Below, one piece after another: positions 1 through 5,966 of a stretch of DNA of 6,438 nucleotides. Source of the DNA: an uncultured Anaerolineae bacterium (GTDB lineage: Bacteria > Chloroflexota > Anaerolineae > Anaerolineales > Villigracilaceae); contig CAIRYE010000432.1 in the NCBI GenBank assembly GCA_903882765.1, forward strand, positions 1 through 6,438. Reading direction: 5' to 3'. The number at the start of each line of letters is the position of its first letter. Position 1 is the stretch's first letter. The notes under the pieces were generated by a model. It was not told where the DNA came from and searched no databases. It worked only from the letters and a program-made list of their open reading frames with translations. Position numbers and translations under genes: made by a program.

Positions 1-1
1 C

Positions 2-256
2 GATGTTACCTTGCCCGCGGCGTTGGGAACGATCGCTGTCATAAAGGAACAGATCGATTGGCTGAAGGTGCGCTTACCCCCATCCAGCTCCACTAACTTT
101 CGAGAACAGCTGGTTGCCCTTCTGGAAGGAACCGCGCCGGCCCCTGGCTTGGCCGGCCTAGGGGATGAGTTTGCCCAGCGCGCCAATGCCCTCTTAGCCG
201 ATTACGAAGAAATTCTGGGCATCACCGACTTACTAGAAAAACCAATAATAGATTGA
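2..256 (+). CDS. 3' end of an unrecognised protein (5' truncated by window)
   Basis: The reading frame is open from the window edge (first full codon GAT at 2) to a TGA at 254-256, giving 84 visible residues. A TTG at 11 could start translation, but no ribosome binding site can be seen and the frame continues upstream, so this is most likely the C-terminus of a longer protein. The visible part looks soluble and helical: a segment with IKEQIDWLKVRL, a Pro/Ala/Gly-rich loop (GTAPAPGLAGLG), then a helix ending in ANALLADYEEILGI. It has no cysteine pair, membrane segment or catalytic motif that I recognise, and I do not assign a function. A strong hairpin about 50 bases after the stop is consistent with a transcription unit ending here. 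Confidence 0.6.
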   Translation, partial: DVTLPAALGTIAVIKEQIDWLKVRLPPSSSTNFREQLVALLEGTAPAPGLAGLGDEFAQRANALLADYEEILGITDLLEKPIID

Positions 257-306
257 TCTAAGCGTCCTTATGATACGTGGCTTCCCCCTCGCCATCATCG
301 TAATTC

Positions 307-340
307 GCTCAAAGCATCCCAGCAGGGATGGTTGAGCTTT
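307..340 (+). terminator. Hairpin terminator after the first gene
   Basis: An outer arm GCTCAA (307-312) pairs with TTGAGC (332-337). Inside it, CATCCC (315-320) pairs with GGGATG (325-330) around the loop AGCA. The two 6-bp arms stack with only a small internal loop (AG opposite G). The stem runs into TTTCCTTC, a broken T tract. Its position about 50 bases after the upstream stop codon fits a rho-independent terminator. Confidence 0.6.
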
Positions 341-348
341 CCTTCGGC

Positions 349-378
349 TTAGTGCTGGATCGATCATTCTTGCACTAA
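349..378. repeat. 7-bp inverted repeat
   Basis: TTAGTGC (349-355) and GCACTAA (372-378) are perfect reverse complements separated by 16 bases. The loop itself contains the palindrome GATCGATC (358-365). It could be a second hairpin behind the terminator or a protein-binding site. There is no adjacent gene to decide which. Confidence 0.35.
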
Positions 379-422
379 TACCCTTCCTATCGAACAATTT
401 CCATCTCGAAGTTCCATAACCA

Positions 423-458
423 AAACCTAAGTCGGCGGTATAGGTTTGGGGATTTAGG
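423..458. repeat. Competing hairpins (two mutually exclusive pairings)
   Basis: AAACCTA (423-429) can pair with TAGGTTT (441-447). CCTAA (426-430) can instead pair with TTAGG (454-458). The two foldings share the CCTA bases, so only one can form at a time, the geometry of an attenuator. However, the nearest downstream gene starts more than 440 bases away, so a regulatory role is speculative. Confidence 0.25.
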
Positions 459-817
459 CAGGGCTCCGCGCCGTTGAGGTCAAATTTTAGCTTCAAATGG
501 TGATAATGTACGTGGTTGCAACTTGGCAGTGCCCCAACGCATCTCAGTATCTAACCTCTCTCGCAAAAATTCATCCTGTTCCCAATTCCCAGTGTAAGCC
601 ACATTGTATTAAAGGCCACTCGCATGCCGAAATTGTGGGTGGTGATTAGGGAAGACTACGCGATCGTTTCTCCAACGAAGGGGTAGAGTCACTCGCGCGG
701 CATCCACCAGTGAGGTATAGGCCAAAAATACGATTTGATACTGCCCTAAAAACCATAATCATAAAGGTGAAGAAAAAATCAACCAAAATGTTTAGCCCCA
801 TTAGAGGAGGGGTAAGC

Positions 818-823
818 TATAAT
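818..823 (+). promoter_or_regulatory. Probable -10 box of the dehydrogenase gene
   Basis: A perfect TATAAT lies 78 bases before the ATG at 902. No good -35 hexamer sits 16-18 bases upstream: the expected place reads GCCCCA, although TTTAGC is found further up at 791-796. A TTGATA at 735-740 has no matching -10 at standard spacing. The leader would be about 70 bases long. Confidence 0.4.
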
Positions 824-888
824 ACTCTTAGATAGTGAAAAATTTCACAAATACATTCAGCAAAGAGGATCTCCCTCGGCGCATAATT

Positions 889-894
889 AGGAGA
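889..894 (+). promoter_or_regulatory. RBS of the dehydrogenase gene
   Basis: AGGAGA lies seven bases before the ATG at 902, a standard Shine-Dalgarno arrangement that supports this start. Confidence 0.8.
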
Positions 895-901
895 AAATAT
901 C

Positions 902-1714
902 ATGAAAGTTAAAGATAAAGTGATCGTGGTAACCGGTGGTGGAAACGGTATGGGACGTGAGATGGTTTTGAACCTGCTTGCCAAAGGCGCGATGGTTGCC
1001 GCGGTAGATATCAACGAAGAAGCCCTGAATGAAACCGCCCGTCTGGCAGGAAAATTGGGCAGCAACCTCACCCTGTGTGTGGTCGATATCACCAAAAAAG
1101 AACAAGTGGAAGCCCTGCCCGCTCAGGTGATCGCCCGTTTTGGCGCGGTAGATGGCATCATCAACAACGCCGGCGTCATCCAGCCCTTCCTCAAACTACA
1201 AGACCTGCCCTACGATAAGATCGATTTTGTGATGAACGTCAACCTTTATGGCCCGCTGTATATGGTAAAAGCGTTTTTACCGGAACTGCTAAAACGTCCG
1301 GTAGCGCACATCGCCAACGTATCCAGCATGGGCGGATTTTTACCCGTACCCGGACAAACCATTTATGGAGCTACCAAAGCCGCCGTTAAACTAATGACCG
1401 AAGGCTTGTACGCCGAGCTGCTCGATACCAATGTTAAGGTAACCGTGATCTACCCCGGCGCGATCGGCACCAACATCAGCGTGAACAGCGGCATCATCAC
1501 CCAAGCCGCCGCTGATGAACAGGCCAAGCACTCCACCTTTAAAATGCTCGACCCCGTTGTGGCAGCCGAGATCATGATCGATGCCATAGAACAAGACAAA
1601 TACAGCGTGCACGTAGGCTCCGATTCCAAGATGATGGACATCATGTACCGCCTCAACCCCAAACGCGCCACGGGCATGATCTACAACCAAATGAAAGCAC
1701 TGCTAGCGAATTAG
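902..1714 (+). CDS. Short-chain dehydrogenase/reductase (SDR), classical type
   Basis: This 270-residue protein is a soluble NAD(P)-dependent oxidoreductase of the classical SDR family, with the usual family length. Visible hallmarks in order are the cofactor loop TGGGNGMG (residues 11-18), NNAG (88-91), the structural Asn 114, and the catalytic set Ser142, Tyr155 and Lys159 in SSMGG...YGATK. The PG motif follows at 185-186 with Thr190. Asp36 at the end of the second strand (VAAVDIN) suggests preference for NAD(H) over NADP(H); this is a family rule applied by inference. The C-terminal part (VAAEIMIDAIEQDKYSVHVG, then a tail with RLNP) resembles SDRs of the 3-oxoacyl reductase / secondary alcohol dehydrogenase sort, but the substrate cannot be read from the sequence. 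The start is fixed by an AGGAGA box seven bases upstream. The gene appears monocistronic, with its own -10 box and a hairpin directly after the stop. Confidence 0.93.
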   Translation: MKVKDKVIVVTGGGNGMGREMVLNLLAKGAMVAAVDINEEALNETARLAGKLGSNLTLCVVDITKKEQVEALPAQVIARFGAVDGIINNAGVIQPFLKLQDLPYDKIDFVMNVNLYGPLYMVKAFLPELLKRPVAHIANVSSMGGFLPVPGQTIYGATKAAVKLMTEGLYAELLDTNVKVTVIYPGAIGTNISVNSGIITQAAADEQAKHSTFKMLDPVVAAEIMIDAIEQDKYSVHVGSDSKMMDIMYRLNPKRATGMIYNQMKALLAN

Positions 1715-1733
1715 CAGAGTACTCCTTCCAAAA

Positions 1734-1763
1734 CACCAGGGCTGCCGAAAGGCAGCCCTGGTG
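1734..1763 (+). terminator. Perfect 13-bp hairpin with GAAA loop after the SDR gene
   Basis: CACCAGGGCTGCC (1734-1746) and GGCAGCCCTGGTG (1751-1763) are exact reverse complements around a GAAA (GNRA) tetraloop, starting 20 bases after the SDR stop. The plus-strand side continues with GGGGTTAATG, so there is no U tract. On the minus strand the stem is followed by TTTTGGAAGG. It probably ends or stabilises the SDR transcript, but is not a textbook rho-independent terminator. Confidence 0.65.
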
Positions 1764-1805
1764 GGGGTTAATGGGAATGTCTGGGAACCCATCAAGGTAC
1801 ACTAC

Positions 1806-1840
1806 TTTATTTATTGCGGCAAGCATACTATAATTTGCTT
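1806..1840 (+). promoter_or_regulatory. Probable promoter of the helicase operon, with small flanking inverted repeat
   Basis: TATAAT at 1829-1834 has a weak -35 candidate TTTATT (1806-1811) at exactly 17 bases spacing. The -10 box is bracketed by AAGCA (1821-1825) and TGCTT (1836-1840), perfect 5-bp inverted arms that could mark a small operator. Such short arms may arise by chance. Transcription would start about 50 bases before the ATG at 1891. Confidence 0.45.
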
Positions 1841-1880
1841 AGTTCATTTTTTGTTGAATTTACCTTTCTCCAATCTATAG

Positions 1881-1886
1881 GGAGGT
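1881..1886 (+). promoter_or_regulatory. RBS deciding the helicase start
   Basis: GGAGGT lies four bases before the ATG at 1891. An in-frame TTG directly before this ATG (1888-1890) would leave only one base of spacing, so ATG 1891 is the better start. Confidence 0.8.
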
Positions 1887-1890
1887 TTTG

Positions 1891-3966
1891 ATGGACCAGC
1901 AAAAACAAGTTGCGATTACTTACCTCAAGCAAATGATTGGCCCCAACGCTGAATTTCGCCAAGACCAGTGGGAGGCCATTGAAGTGATCGCTATCCAACG
2001 AAAACGCGCCTTGGTGGTACAGGCTACAGGGTGGGGAAAGAGCATGGTATATTTCCTCGCGACAAAGATCCTGCGAACCCAGGGATACGGTCTCACCATC
2101 ATTATCAGCCCATTGCTCTCGCTCATGCGAAATCAGATACTCTCCGCCGAAAAGATCGGTATTCGCGCCAAAACGATCCACAGCGGCAACAAGGAGGAAT
2201 GGGGTGATGTTCAACAGGCGATTCAAACCGATGAATGCGATGTGCTGCTTATCTCACCTGAGAGGTTGGCCAACCCTGAGTTTGTAGACGTATTATTACC
2301 CGCTATGCAAGGGAAAATCGGTCTCCTGGTGATCGATGAAGCCCATTGCATCTCGGATTGGGGCCACGATTTTCGGCCGGATTACCAACGCATCGTCCGC
2401 ATCCTCAAGCTACTTCCAACGAATTTTCCCGTTCTGGCAACCACCGCTACCGCCAACAACCGTGTGGTGGCAGATATCCAAGCACAACTTGGGGAAACCC
2501 TCACCGTTATGCGCGGTTCGATGCGGAGAGATTCCCTTCGTTTACAGAACCTGCATTTTTCAAATGATACAGAAAAATTGGCTTGGCTTGTCGAGAATCT
2601 GCCAAAATTTAAGGGCAACGGCATCATCTATTGCCTTACCCAACGGGATACCCACCGGGTGGCTGATTGGCTAAAGCATAAAGGTTTCAATGCCGAAGCC
2701 TATCATGCCAGTGATGAAGCCACAATGGATAGGCCCGCTCTTGAAGAGGCGTTCCTCAATAACCAGATCGATATTTTGGTGGCAACGGTTGCTCTCGGTA
2801 TGGGGTTTGACAAACCTGATATCGCTTTTGTCATCCATTACCAAAGGCCAGGTTCGGTCATCGCTTATTATCAGCAGGTGGGCCGGGCTGGGCGCGCCAT
2901 TGAAAGATCCTACGGTATCATCCTGAATTCATCTCGCGAAGATAACATTTTGCGCTACTTCATCGAATCAGCTTTTGTTAATAGCCCCACAATGACCGAG
3001 TTATTGATTGCTATCGAGGAAAACCCAGGTTTGGGAACGCGGCAATTGCAACCTTTTGTGAATGCTAGGTTTACCGTCCTGGAGAAGGCCATAAAGCATC
3101 TTGAACTAGAGGGGGCTATTGTTTATGCCAAGGAGGGGAAGAGCGGGTATTATAGAACTCCAAATCCGTGGGAACCAAACAATAAACGTATCAAACAAGT
3201 AACCGAGTCTCGCTGGGACGAATATGATGAGATGATCCGGTATGTCAACTCGACAGAATGTTTGATGCAATTCCTTGGAAAAGCCTTGGATGACGAAACC
3301 AACACCTTGTGCGGAAAATGCGCTAATTGCAGGGGAAAGGGTTTTTCTAATCAGGTATCACTCGATCTGTTATCACAAGCGGAAGAGTTCGTCTCCAGCG
3401 CGGTCATCATCTTGGAACCGAGGAAGGTTTTCCCGCCCGGAATACGTCTTGAGGGTATCCCTAAGTTGACGGAGGAGTTGAGAACCGAGCCGGGTCGAGC
3501 CTTATGCGTGTATGGCGAACCTGGCCTTGGGGAGTTGGTGAGGGATGGTAAGTACTTGTTTAGTATTTTCGATGAGACGCTGCTAAACGCCGCCGTGGAT
3601 ACGATAACAGCTTTTTGGCAGCCTAATATTCAGTGGGTAGCTTCCATTCCTTCCAAAAAACACCCTTACTTAGTCAGTGGGTTTGCCAAACGATTAGCGC
3701 AGAGACTTAACCTTCCTTACCACGAAGTGTTAGCTCGCACTGCCGACGCCCCAGAACAAAAAACAATGCAAAACAGTGTGATGCAAGCCAATAACGTGGC
3801 CAATTCGGTTACCTCGGCGGGAGAGGTGCCGTTGGGGGCGTGCTTATTGGTTGATGATATACTTGATTCAGGTTGGACAATGGCCATCGCCGGCGCTTTG
3901 TTAAAGCAAAAGGGCTGTTCAGCTGTGTACCCATTTGCTTTGGCCATATCCTCTTCGAGGTCCTAA
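1891..3966 (+). CDS. RecQ-type DNA helicase fused to a phosphoribosyltransferase-like domain
   Basis: This 691-residue protein is an ATP-dependent superfamily 2 helicase of the RecQ type. All core motifs are present: FRQDQWEAI (22-30, motif 0), Walker A QATGWGKS (44-51), ISPLLSLMRNQ (72-82), the DEAH box (149-152) followed by CISDWGHDFRPDY, LATTATAN (182-189), IIYCLTQRDT (245-254), VATVALGMGFDKPD (297-310) and QQVGRAGR (328-335). A winged-helix-like segment (about 366-425) lies before the zinc site, whereas E. coli RecQ has the zinc site first. The zinc ligands are Cys457, 474, 477 and 480. There is no HRDC domain. Residues about 510-691 form a type I PRTase-like domain: a hood region with VASIPSKKHP, then QKTMQNSVMQANNVANS and the PRPP-loop motif VDDILDSGWT (654-663), which retains the acidic pair and the Ser-Gly-x-Thr loop. 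From memory, similar tails occur on RecQ-type helicases of actinobacteria. The enzyme may unwind DNA while the PRTase domain binds or uses a nucleotide or PRPP. The function of the fusion is unproven. The gene is coupled to the DprA-like gene. Confidence 0.93.
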   Translation: MDQQKQVAITYLKQMIGPNAEFRQDQWEAIEVIAIQRKRALVVQATGWGKSMVYFLATKILRTQGYGLTIIISPLLSLMRNQILSAEKIGIRAKTIHSGNKEEWGDVQQAIQTDECDVLLISPERLANPEFVDVLLPAMQGKIGLLVIDEAHCISDWGHDFRPDYQRIVRILKLLPTNFPVLATTATANNRVVADIQAQLGETLTVMRGSMRRDSLRLQNLHFSNDTEKLAWLVENLPKFKGNGIIYCLTQRDTHRVADWLKHKGFNAEAYHASDEATMDRPALEEAFLNNQIDILVATVALGMGFDKPDIAFVIHYQRPGSVIAYYQQVGRAGRAIERSYGIILNSSREDNILRYFIESAFVNSPTMTELLIAIEENPGLGTRQLQPFVNARFTVLEKAIKHLELEGAIVYAKEGKSGYYRTPNPWEPNNKRIKQVTESRWDEYDEMIRYVNSTECLMQFLGKALDDETNTLCGKCANCRGKGFSNQVSLDLLSQAEEFVSSAVIILEPRKVFPPGIRLEGIPKLTEELRTEPGRALCVYGEPGLGELVRDGKYLFSIFDETLLNAAVDTITAFWQPNIQWVASIPSKKHPYLVSGFAKRLAQRLNLPYHEVLARTADAPEQKTMQNSVMQANNVANSVTSAGEVPLGACLLVDDILDSGWTMAIAGALLKQKGCSAVYPFALAISSSRS
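3957..3960 (+). promoter_or_regulatory. RBS of the dprA-like gene inside the helicase gene
   Basis: GAGG lies five bases before the ATG at 3966, within the last codons of the helicase gene. Together with the TAATG stop/start overlap this selects ATG 3966 over an upstream in-frame start at 3873, which would overlap the helicase gene by 94 bases. Confidence 0.7.
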
Positions 3967-5009
3967 TGTTATCAACCGATTCCCAAGTATTACTAATGCT
4001 AACCTCACAATTGGGGCTAACCCCGCAGGCTGAATTCAAGCCTTTAACGCTCTTGGAATATAATCTGGTTGCACGCTTGCTTGTGGAAAAACAAGACCGC
4101 CCTGCGATCCTGCTCAATCTCTCGCTAGAACAACTGCAAGAACACTTCAGCAACACCAACCTCGACCCACTCCGGCTGTTTTGGTTGCTGCAACGCGGCG
4201 CATCCATTGGCTTCCAAGCGGAACGGTTGGAAGCGATGGGTATTTCCATCGTTACCCGGGCCGAAAAAGAATATCCCCAAAAACTGCGCGAGCGTTTACG
4301 AGAATCTGCCCCCGCCGTTCTATTTTATTCAGGTGACATCCATTTGTTGGGGACAGACCAACCCTCTGTCGCTGTGGTAGGTTCACGGAATGTAGACGAG
4401 GAGGGGAATAAATTTGCCCAGTTAGTTGGGAACGCTTGCGCGAATTCTGGATACGTTTTGGTTTCTGGCGGAGCAAAAGGGGTGGATACACTGGCTATGA
4501 ATGCCTGCATAGGGGAAAAAGGCTATTCAGTTGGGTTCTTGGCAAATGACCTGGATCGTGAAGTGCGGGTTCGTCAAGCAAATTTACGAAACAAAGAATT
4601 ATGCTTGCTCACTCCGTATTCCCCCAATGCGCCTTTTAATGTAGGAAACGCAATGGGGCGAAACAAGCTGATTTACGCGATGTCTGATTTTGCCATTGTA
4701 GTGGCATCTGACCTAAAGAAGGGTGGCACCTGGGCTGGCGCAACCGAGGCCCTGCGAAAAGAGTGGGCAAAGGTATTTGTACTGGTGTACGATAGGATGC
4801 CTGAGGGGAATTCTGAGTTGATCAAACTTGGAGCGAATCCGCTGCCCGTTGAATTAGTAAAAGTCCCCCAAAAACTAATTCCTTATCTAAAATCAATAGC
4901 AGTTGAGAAAGCACCAAAACCTTTGGCTACCCAGTACTCCTTTGGAAGCATCGCTGGATTTTCGGTTAAAGACCAACCGTTAGGGAATGAACCAAAGAAA
5001 AAACGATAA
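3966..5009 (+). CDS. DprA/Smf-like DNA-processing protein (SLOG-type Rossmann fold)
   Basis: This 347-residue protein belongs to the DprA/Smf family. In transformation DprA binds incoming single-stranded DNA and loads RecA. An N-terminal helical region (about 1-95) precedes the Rossmann fold (about 100-310). Family marks are YPQKL (103-107), VLFYSGD (118-124), VAVVGSRN (135-142), LVSGGAKGVDTLAM (165-178), GRNKLIYAMSD (231-241) and KGGTWAGATEAL (252-263). These match the canonical sequences GSR, SGxAxGxD and RNRxI...SG...TA only loosely: RNK replaces RNR and GGAKGVD replaces GLARGID. The C-terminal winged helix of housekeeping DprA is missing, and the tail ends in a basic KKKR. This looks like a specialised paralogue rather than the competence DprA. 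Its start overlaps the stop of the helicase-PRTase gene (TAATG), implying coupled translation and a joint role. Candidates are phage defence, toxin-antitoxin control or single-strand DNA processing; the choice is inference. Confidence 0.88.
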   Translation: MLSTDSQVLLMLTSQLGLTPQAEFKPLTLLEYNLVARLLVEKQDRPAILLNLSLEQLQEHFSNTNLDPLRLFWLLQRGASIGFQAERLEAMGISIVTRAEKEYPQKLRERLRESAPAVLFYSGDIHLLGTDQPSVAVVGSRNVDEEGNKFAQLVGNACANSGYVLVSGGAKGVDTLAMNACIGEKGYSVGFLANDLDREVRVRQANLRNKELCLLTPYSPNAPFNVGNAMGRNKLIYAMSDFAIVVASDLKKGGTWAGATEALRKEWAKVFVLVYDRMPEGNSELIKLGANPLPVELVKVPQKLIPYLKSIAVEKAPKPLATQYSFGSIAGFSVKDQPLGNEPKKKR

Positions 5010-5067
5010 GGCCAGAACTCTCTGTTGCTCTTCATTAAAACTGTATTTATTACTCTTTTTGGTTTGC

Positions 5068-5081
5068 CCTTCGCAAGAAGG
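5068..5081 (+). other. Small hairpin after the dprA-like gene
   Basis: CCTTC (5068-5072) pairs with GAAGG (5077-5081) around a GCAA (GNRA) loop, about 60 bases after the dprA-like stop. The following bases (AATGGTTTGTTGTG) are G/T-rich but form no clean T tract. It may take part in 3' end formation, but is weak. Confidence 0.25.
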
Positions 5082-5214
5082 AATGGTTTGTTGTGTAAAA
5101 TAATAGCGCTTTATTCTTCGCACCTGTTTTGAGACCGCATTCATTTTTCTGCAGCGGTATTATTGCCTATCTGATCACCAATATCCTTTGAAGTATTCCA
5201 TCCCCCCATAACAA

Positions 5215-5243
5215 ACAACGCCACCCGAACTGGGTGGCGTTGT
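5215..5243. terminator. Strong 12-bp hairpin between convergent genes
   Basis: ACAACGCCACCC (5215-5226) and GGGTGGCGTTGT (5232-5243) are perfect reverse complements around GAACT. Read on the minus strand, the stem begins seven bases after the Rieske stop codon and is followed by TTGTTATG, so it is best placed as the Rieske terminator. On the plus strand it is followed by ACGTGTTTATTTCTTT, so it could also stop transcripts from the helicase/DprA operon. Confidence 0.75.
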
Positions 5244-5249
5244 ACGTGT

Positions 5250-5612
5250 TTATTTCTTTGGTTCGCTCGAAACCCACAACTCTCCATCGCGGATCTCGCT
5301 GGTGTAGACACGCAGCGATTTTTCTTTGGCTAGGCTGCCTAGCGCTTTGCCAATCACGGGGGGCCAGGGCGTCCAGGCTTGGGGGTGGCCGGTCTTTAGG
5401 TCGAACTCGGAGCGGTGGAAGGGGCAGATGATGGTGCAATCATCGCTGATCTTGCCTTTTTCCAGCGGTAGGTTCATATGCGGGCAGCTGTTCTCCACCA
5501 CAAAAAATTGCCCCTGGGTATGGATCACGATCACTTTTTTACCGCCCACCTCAACCACCTTGCGGCTATCGGCCGGAACTTCGCTAACAGGGAATAGCTT
5601 GATCATTTGCAT
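5250..5612 (-). CDS. Rieske [2Fe-2S] ferredoxin-like protein
   Basis: This 120-residue soluble protein is a small Rieske-type electron carrier. The cluster ligands are visible as Cys43-Pro-His45 and Cys63-Pro-Phe-His66, separated by 17 residues, the CxH...CxxH pattern of Rieske ferredoxins and NirD-like subunits. The C-terminal strand (LRVYTSEIRDGELWVS) closes the fold. No signal peptide or membrane anchor is present, so it should act in the cytoplasm and pass electrons to an oxygenase or reductase not encoded here. The segment between ligands and C-terminus (PQAWTPWPPVIGKALGSL) replaces the more common short GxxxxGP loop and is somewhat long. ATG at 5612 has AAGGAGA eight bases upstream; a second ATG two codons later is less well placed. 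It is transcribed alone, convergent to the helicase operon, and ends at a strong hairpin. Confidence 0.92.
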   Translation of the reverse strand: MQMIKLFPVSEVPADSRKVVEVGGKKVIVIHTQGQFFVVENSCPHMNLPLEKGKISDDCTIICPFHRSEFDLKTGHPQAWTPWPPVIGKALGSLAKEKSLRVYTSEIRDGELWVSSEPKK

Positions 5613-5620
5613 TTTATTTC

Positions 5621-5627
5621 TCTCCTT
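5621..5627 (-). promoter_or_regulatory. RBS of the Rieske gene
   Basis: On the minus strand AAGGAGA lies eight bases before the ATG at 5612, supporting that start. Confidence 0.8.
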
Positions 5628-5639
5628 AGGCTAAAGTCC

Positions 5640-5667
5640 ATTGTAACACCGGAAAAAAATTAGGCAA
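5640..5667 (-). promoter_or_regulatory. Candidate promoter of the Rieske gene
   Basis: Read on the minus strand, TTGCCT (5667-5662) and TACAAT (5645-5640) are spaced by 16 bases. They match the -35 consensus at four of six and the -10 consensus at five of six positions. The -10 lies about 28 bases before the start codon, so the leader would be short, about 20 bases. Confidence 0.45.
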
Positions 5668-5670
5668 CAT

Positions 5671-5840
5671 TGGGCGGAGGTTCTCGTTGTGTTGCTGTGG
5701 TTTGGTTGGCGGGGGTTATTGTCGGTAGTGGCAATCTATTGCCAGCTTTTGGAAGGTATTTCGGCGGGGATAGTTTGGGTTAGGGCATTTTGCGCGGTGG
5801 ACGAGGGAGTTGGAATGGGTTTTGGCGATATTTGGCAATA
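5671..5840. other. G+T-rich strand-asymmetric block
   Basis: By hand count, 51 of the 60 bases at 5671-5730 are G or T, with only three A and six C. The bias continues more weakly to about 5840. G tracts occur at 5766-5769, 5777-5779 and 5783-5785, but a fourth close tract is missing, so a stable G-quadruplex is doubtful. The composition is unlike the flanking genes and may reflect a low-complexity or decayed sequence. Confidence 0.5.
5729..5744 (+). repeat. 7-bp inverted repeat followed by TTTT
   Basis: TGGCAAT (5729-5735) and ATTGCCA (5738-5744) are perfect arms separated by CT, followed by GCTTTTGG. It resembles a weak plus-strand terminator, but no plus-strand gene precedes it, so its role is unclear. 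Confidence 0.3.
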
Positions 5841-5966
5841 ATGGAAATCCTTTTGGGTTATAGGATCGCTGATTTTCAAGGTTGTTTTACGATAAGGGAG
5901 GGACTGCTGAAAAACGCCAGAAAGATGCGGGAAATGCTGTCTCAACTGGGATCGAATGTCACTTAG

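Larger units (their letters stand above)
257..901. other. 645-base gap with inverted repeats, no credible gene
   Basis: No convincing gene is seen between the first stop codon and the dehydrogenase. The left third (about 300-460) is rich in inverted repeats: a terminator-like hairpin at 307-337, a 7-bp perfect inverted repeat at 349-378, and two mutually exclusive pairings at 423-458. A minus-strand open frame (233-496) begins with TTG, lacks a ribosome binding site and runs back into the end of the upstream gene, so it is not called. The stretch 500-780 shows nothing recognisable. The promoter and RBS of the next gene occupy the right end. Confidence 0.6.

Noticed and set aside
233..496. 87-codon minus-strand open frame
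   Set aside because: TTG start, no ribosome binding site, overlaps the 3' end of the first gene and covers terminator-like hairpins. No family resemblance seen.
1888..1890. TTG start for the helicase
   Set aside because: Only one base from the GGAGGT box; the following ATG has proper spacing.
3873..3965. N-terminal extension of the DprA-like protein
   Set aside because: It would overlap the helicase gene by 94 bases, the added residues look unlike DprA, and the RBS fits ATG 3966.
5259..5273. GGTTCG...GAAACC stretch resembling a tRNA T-loop arm
   Set aside because: It lies inside the Rieske coding sequence and no acceptor or anticodon stems surround it.
5766..5785. G-quadruplex
   Set aside because: Three G tracts are close together, but the next GGG tract is too distant for a stable standard quadruplex.
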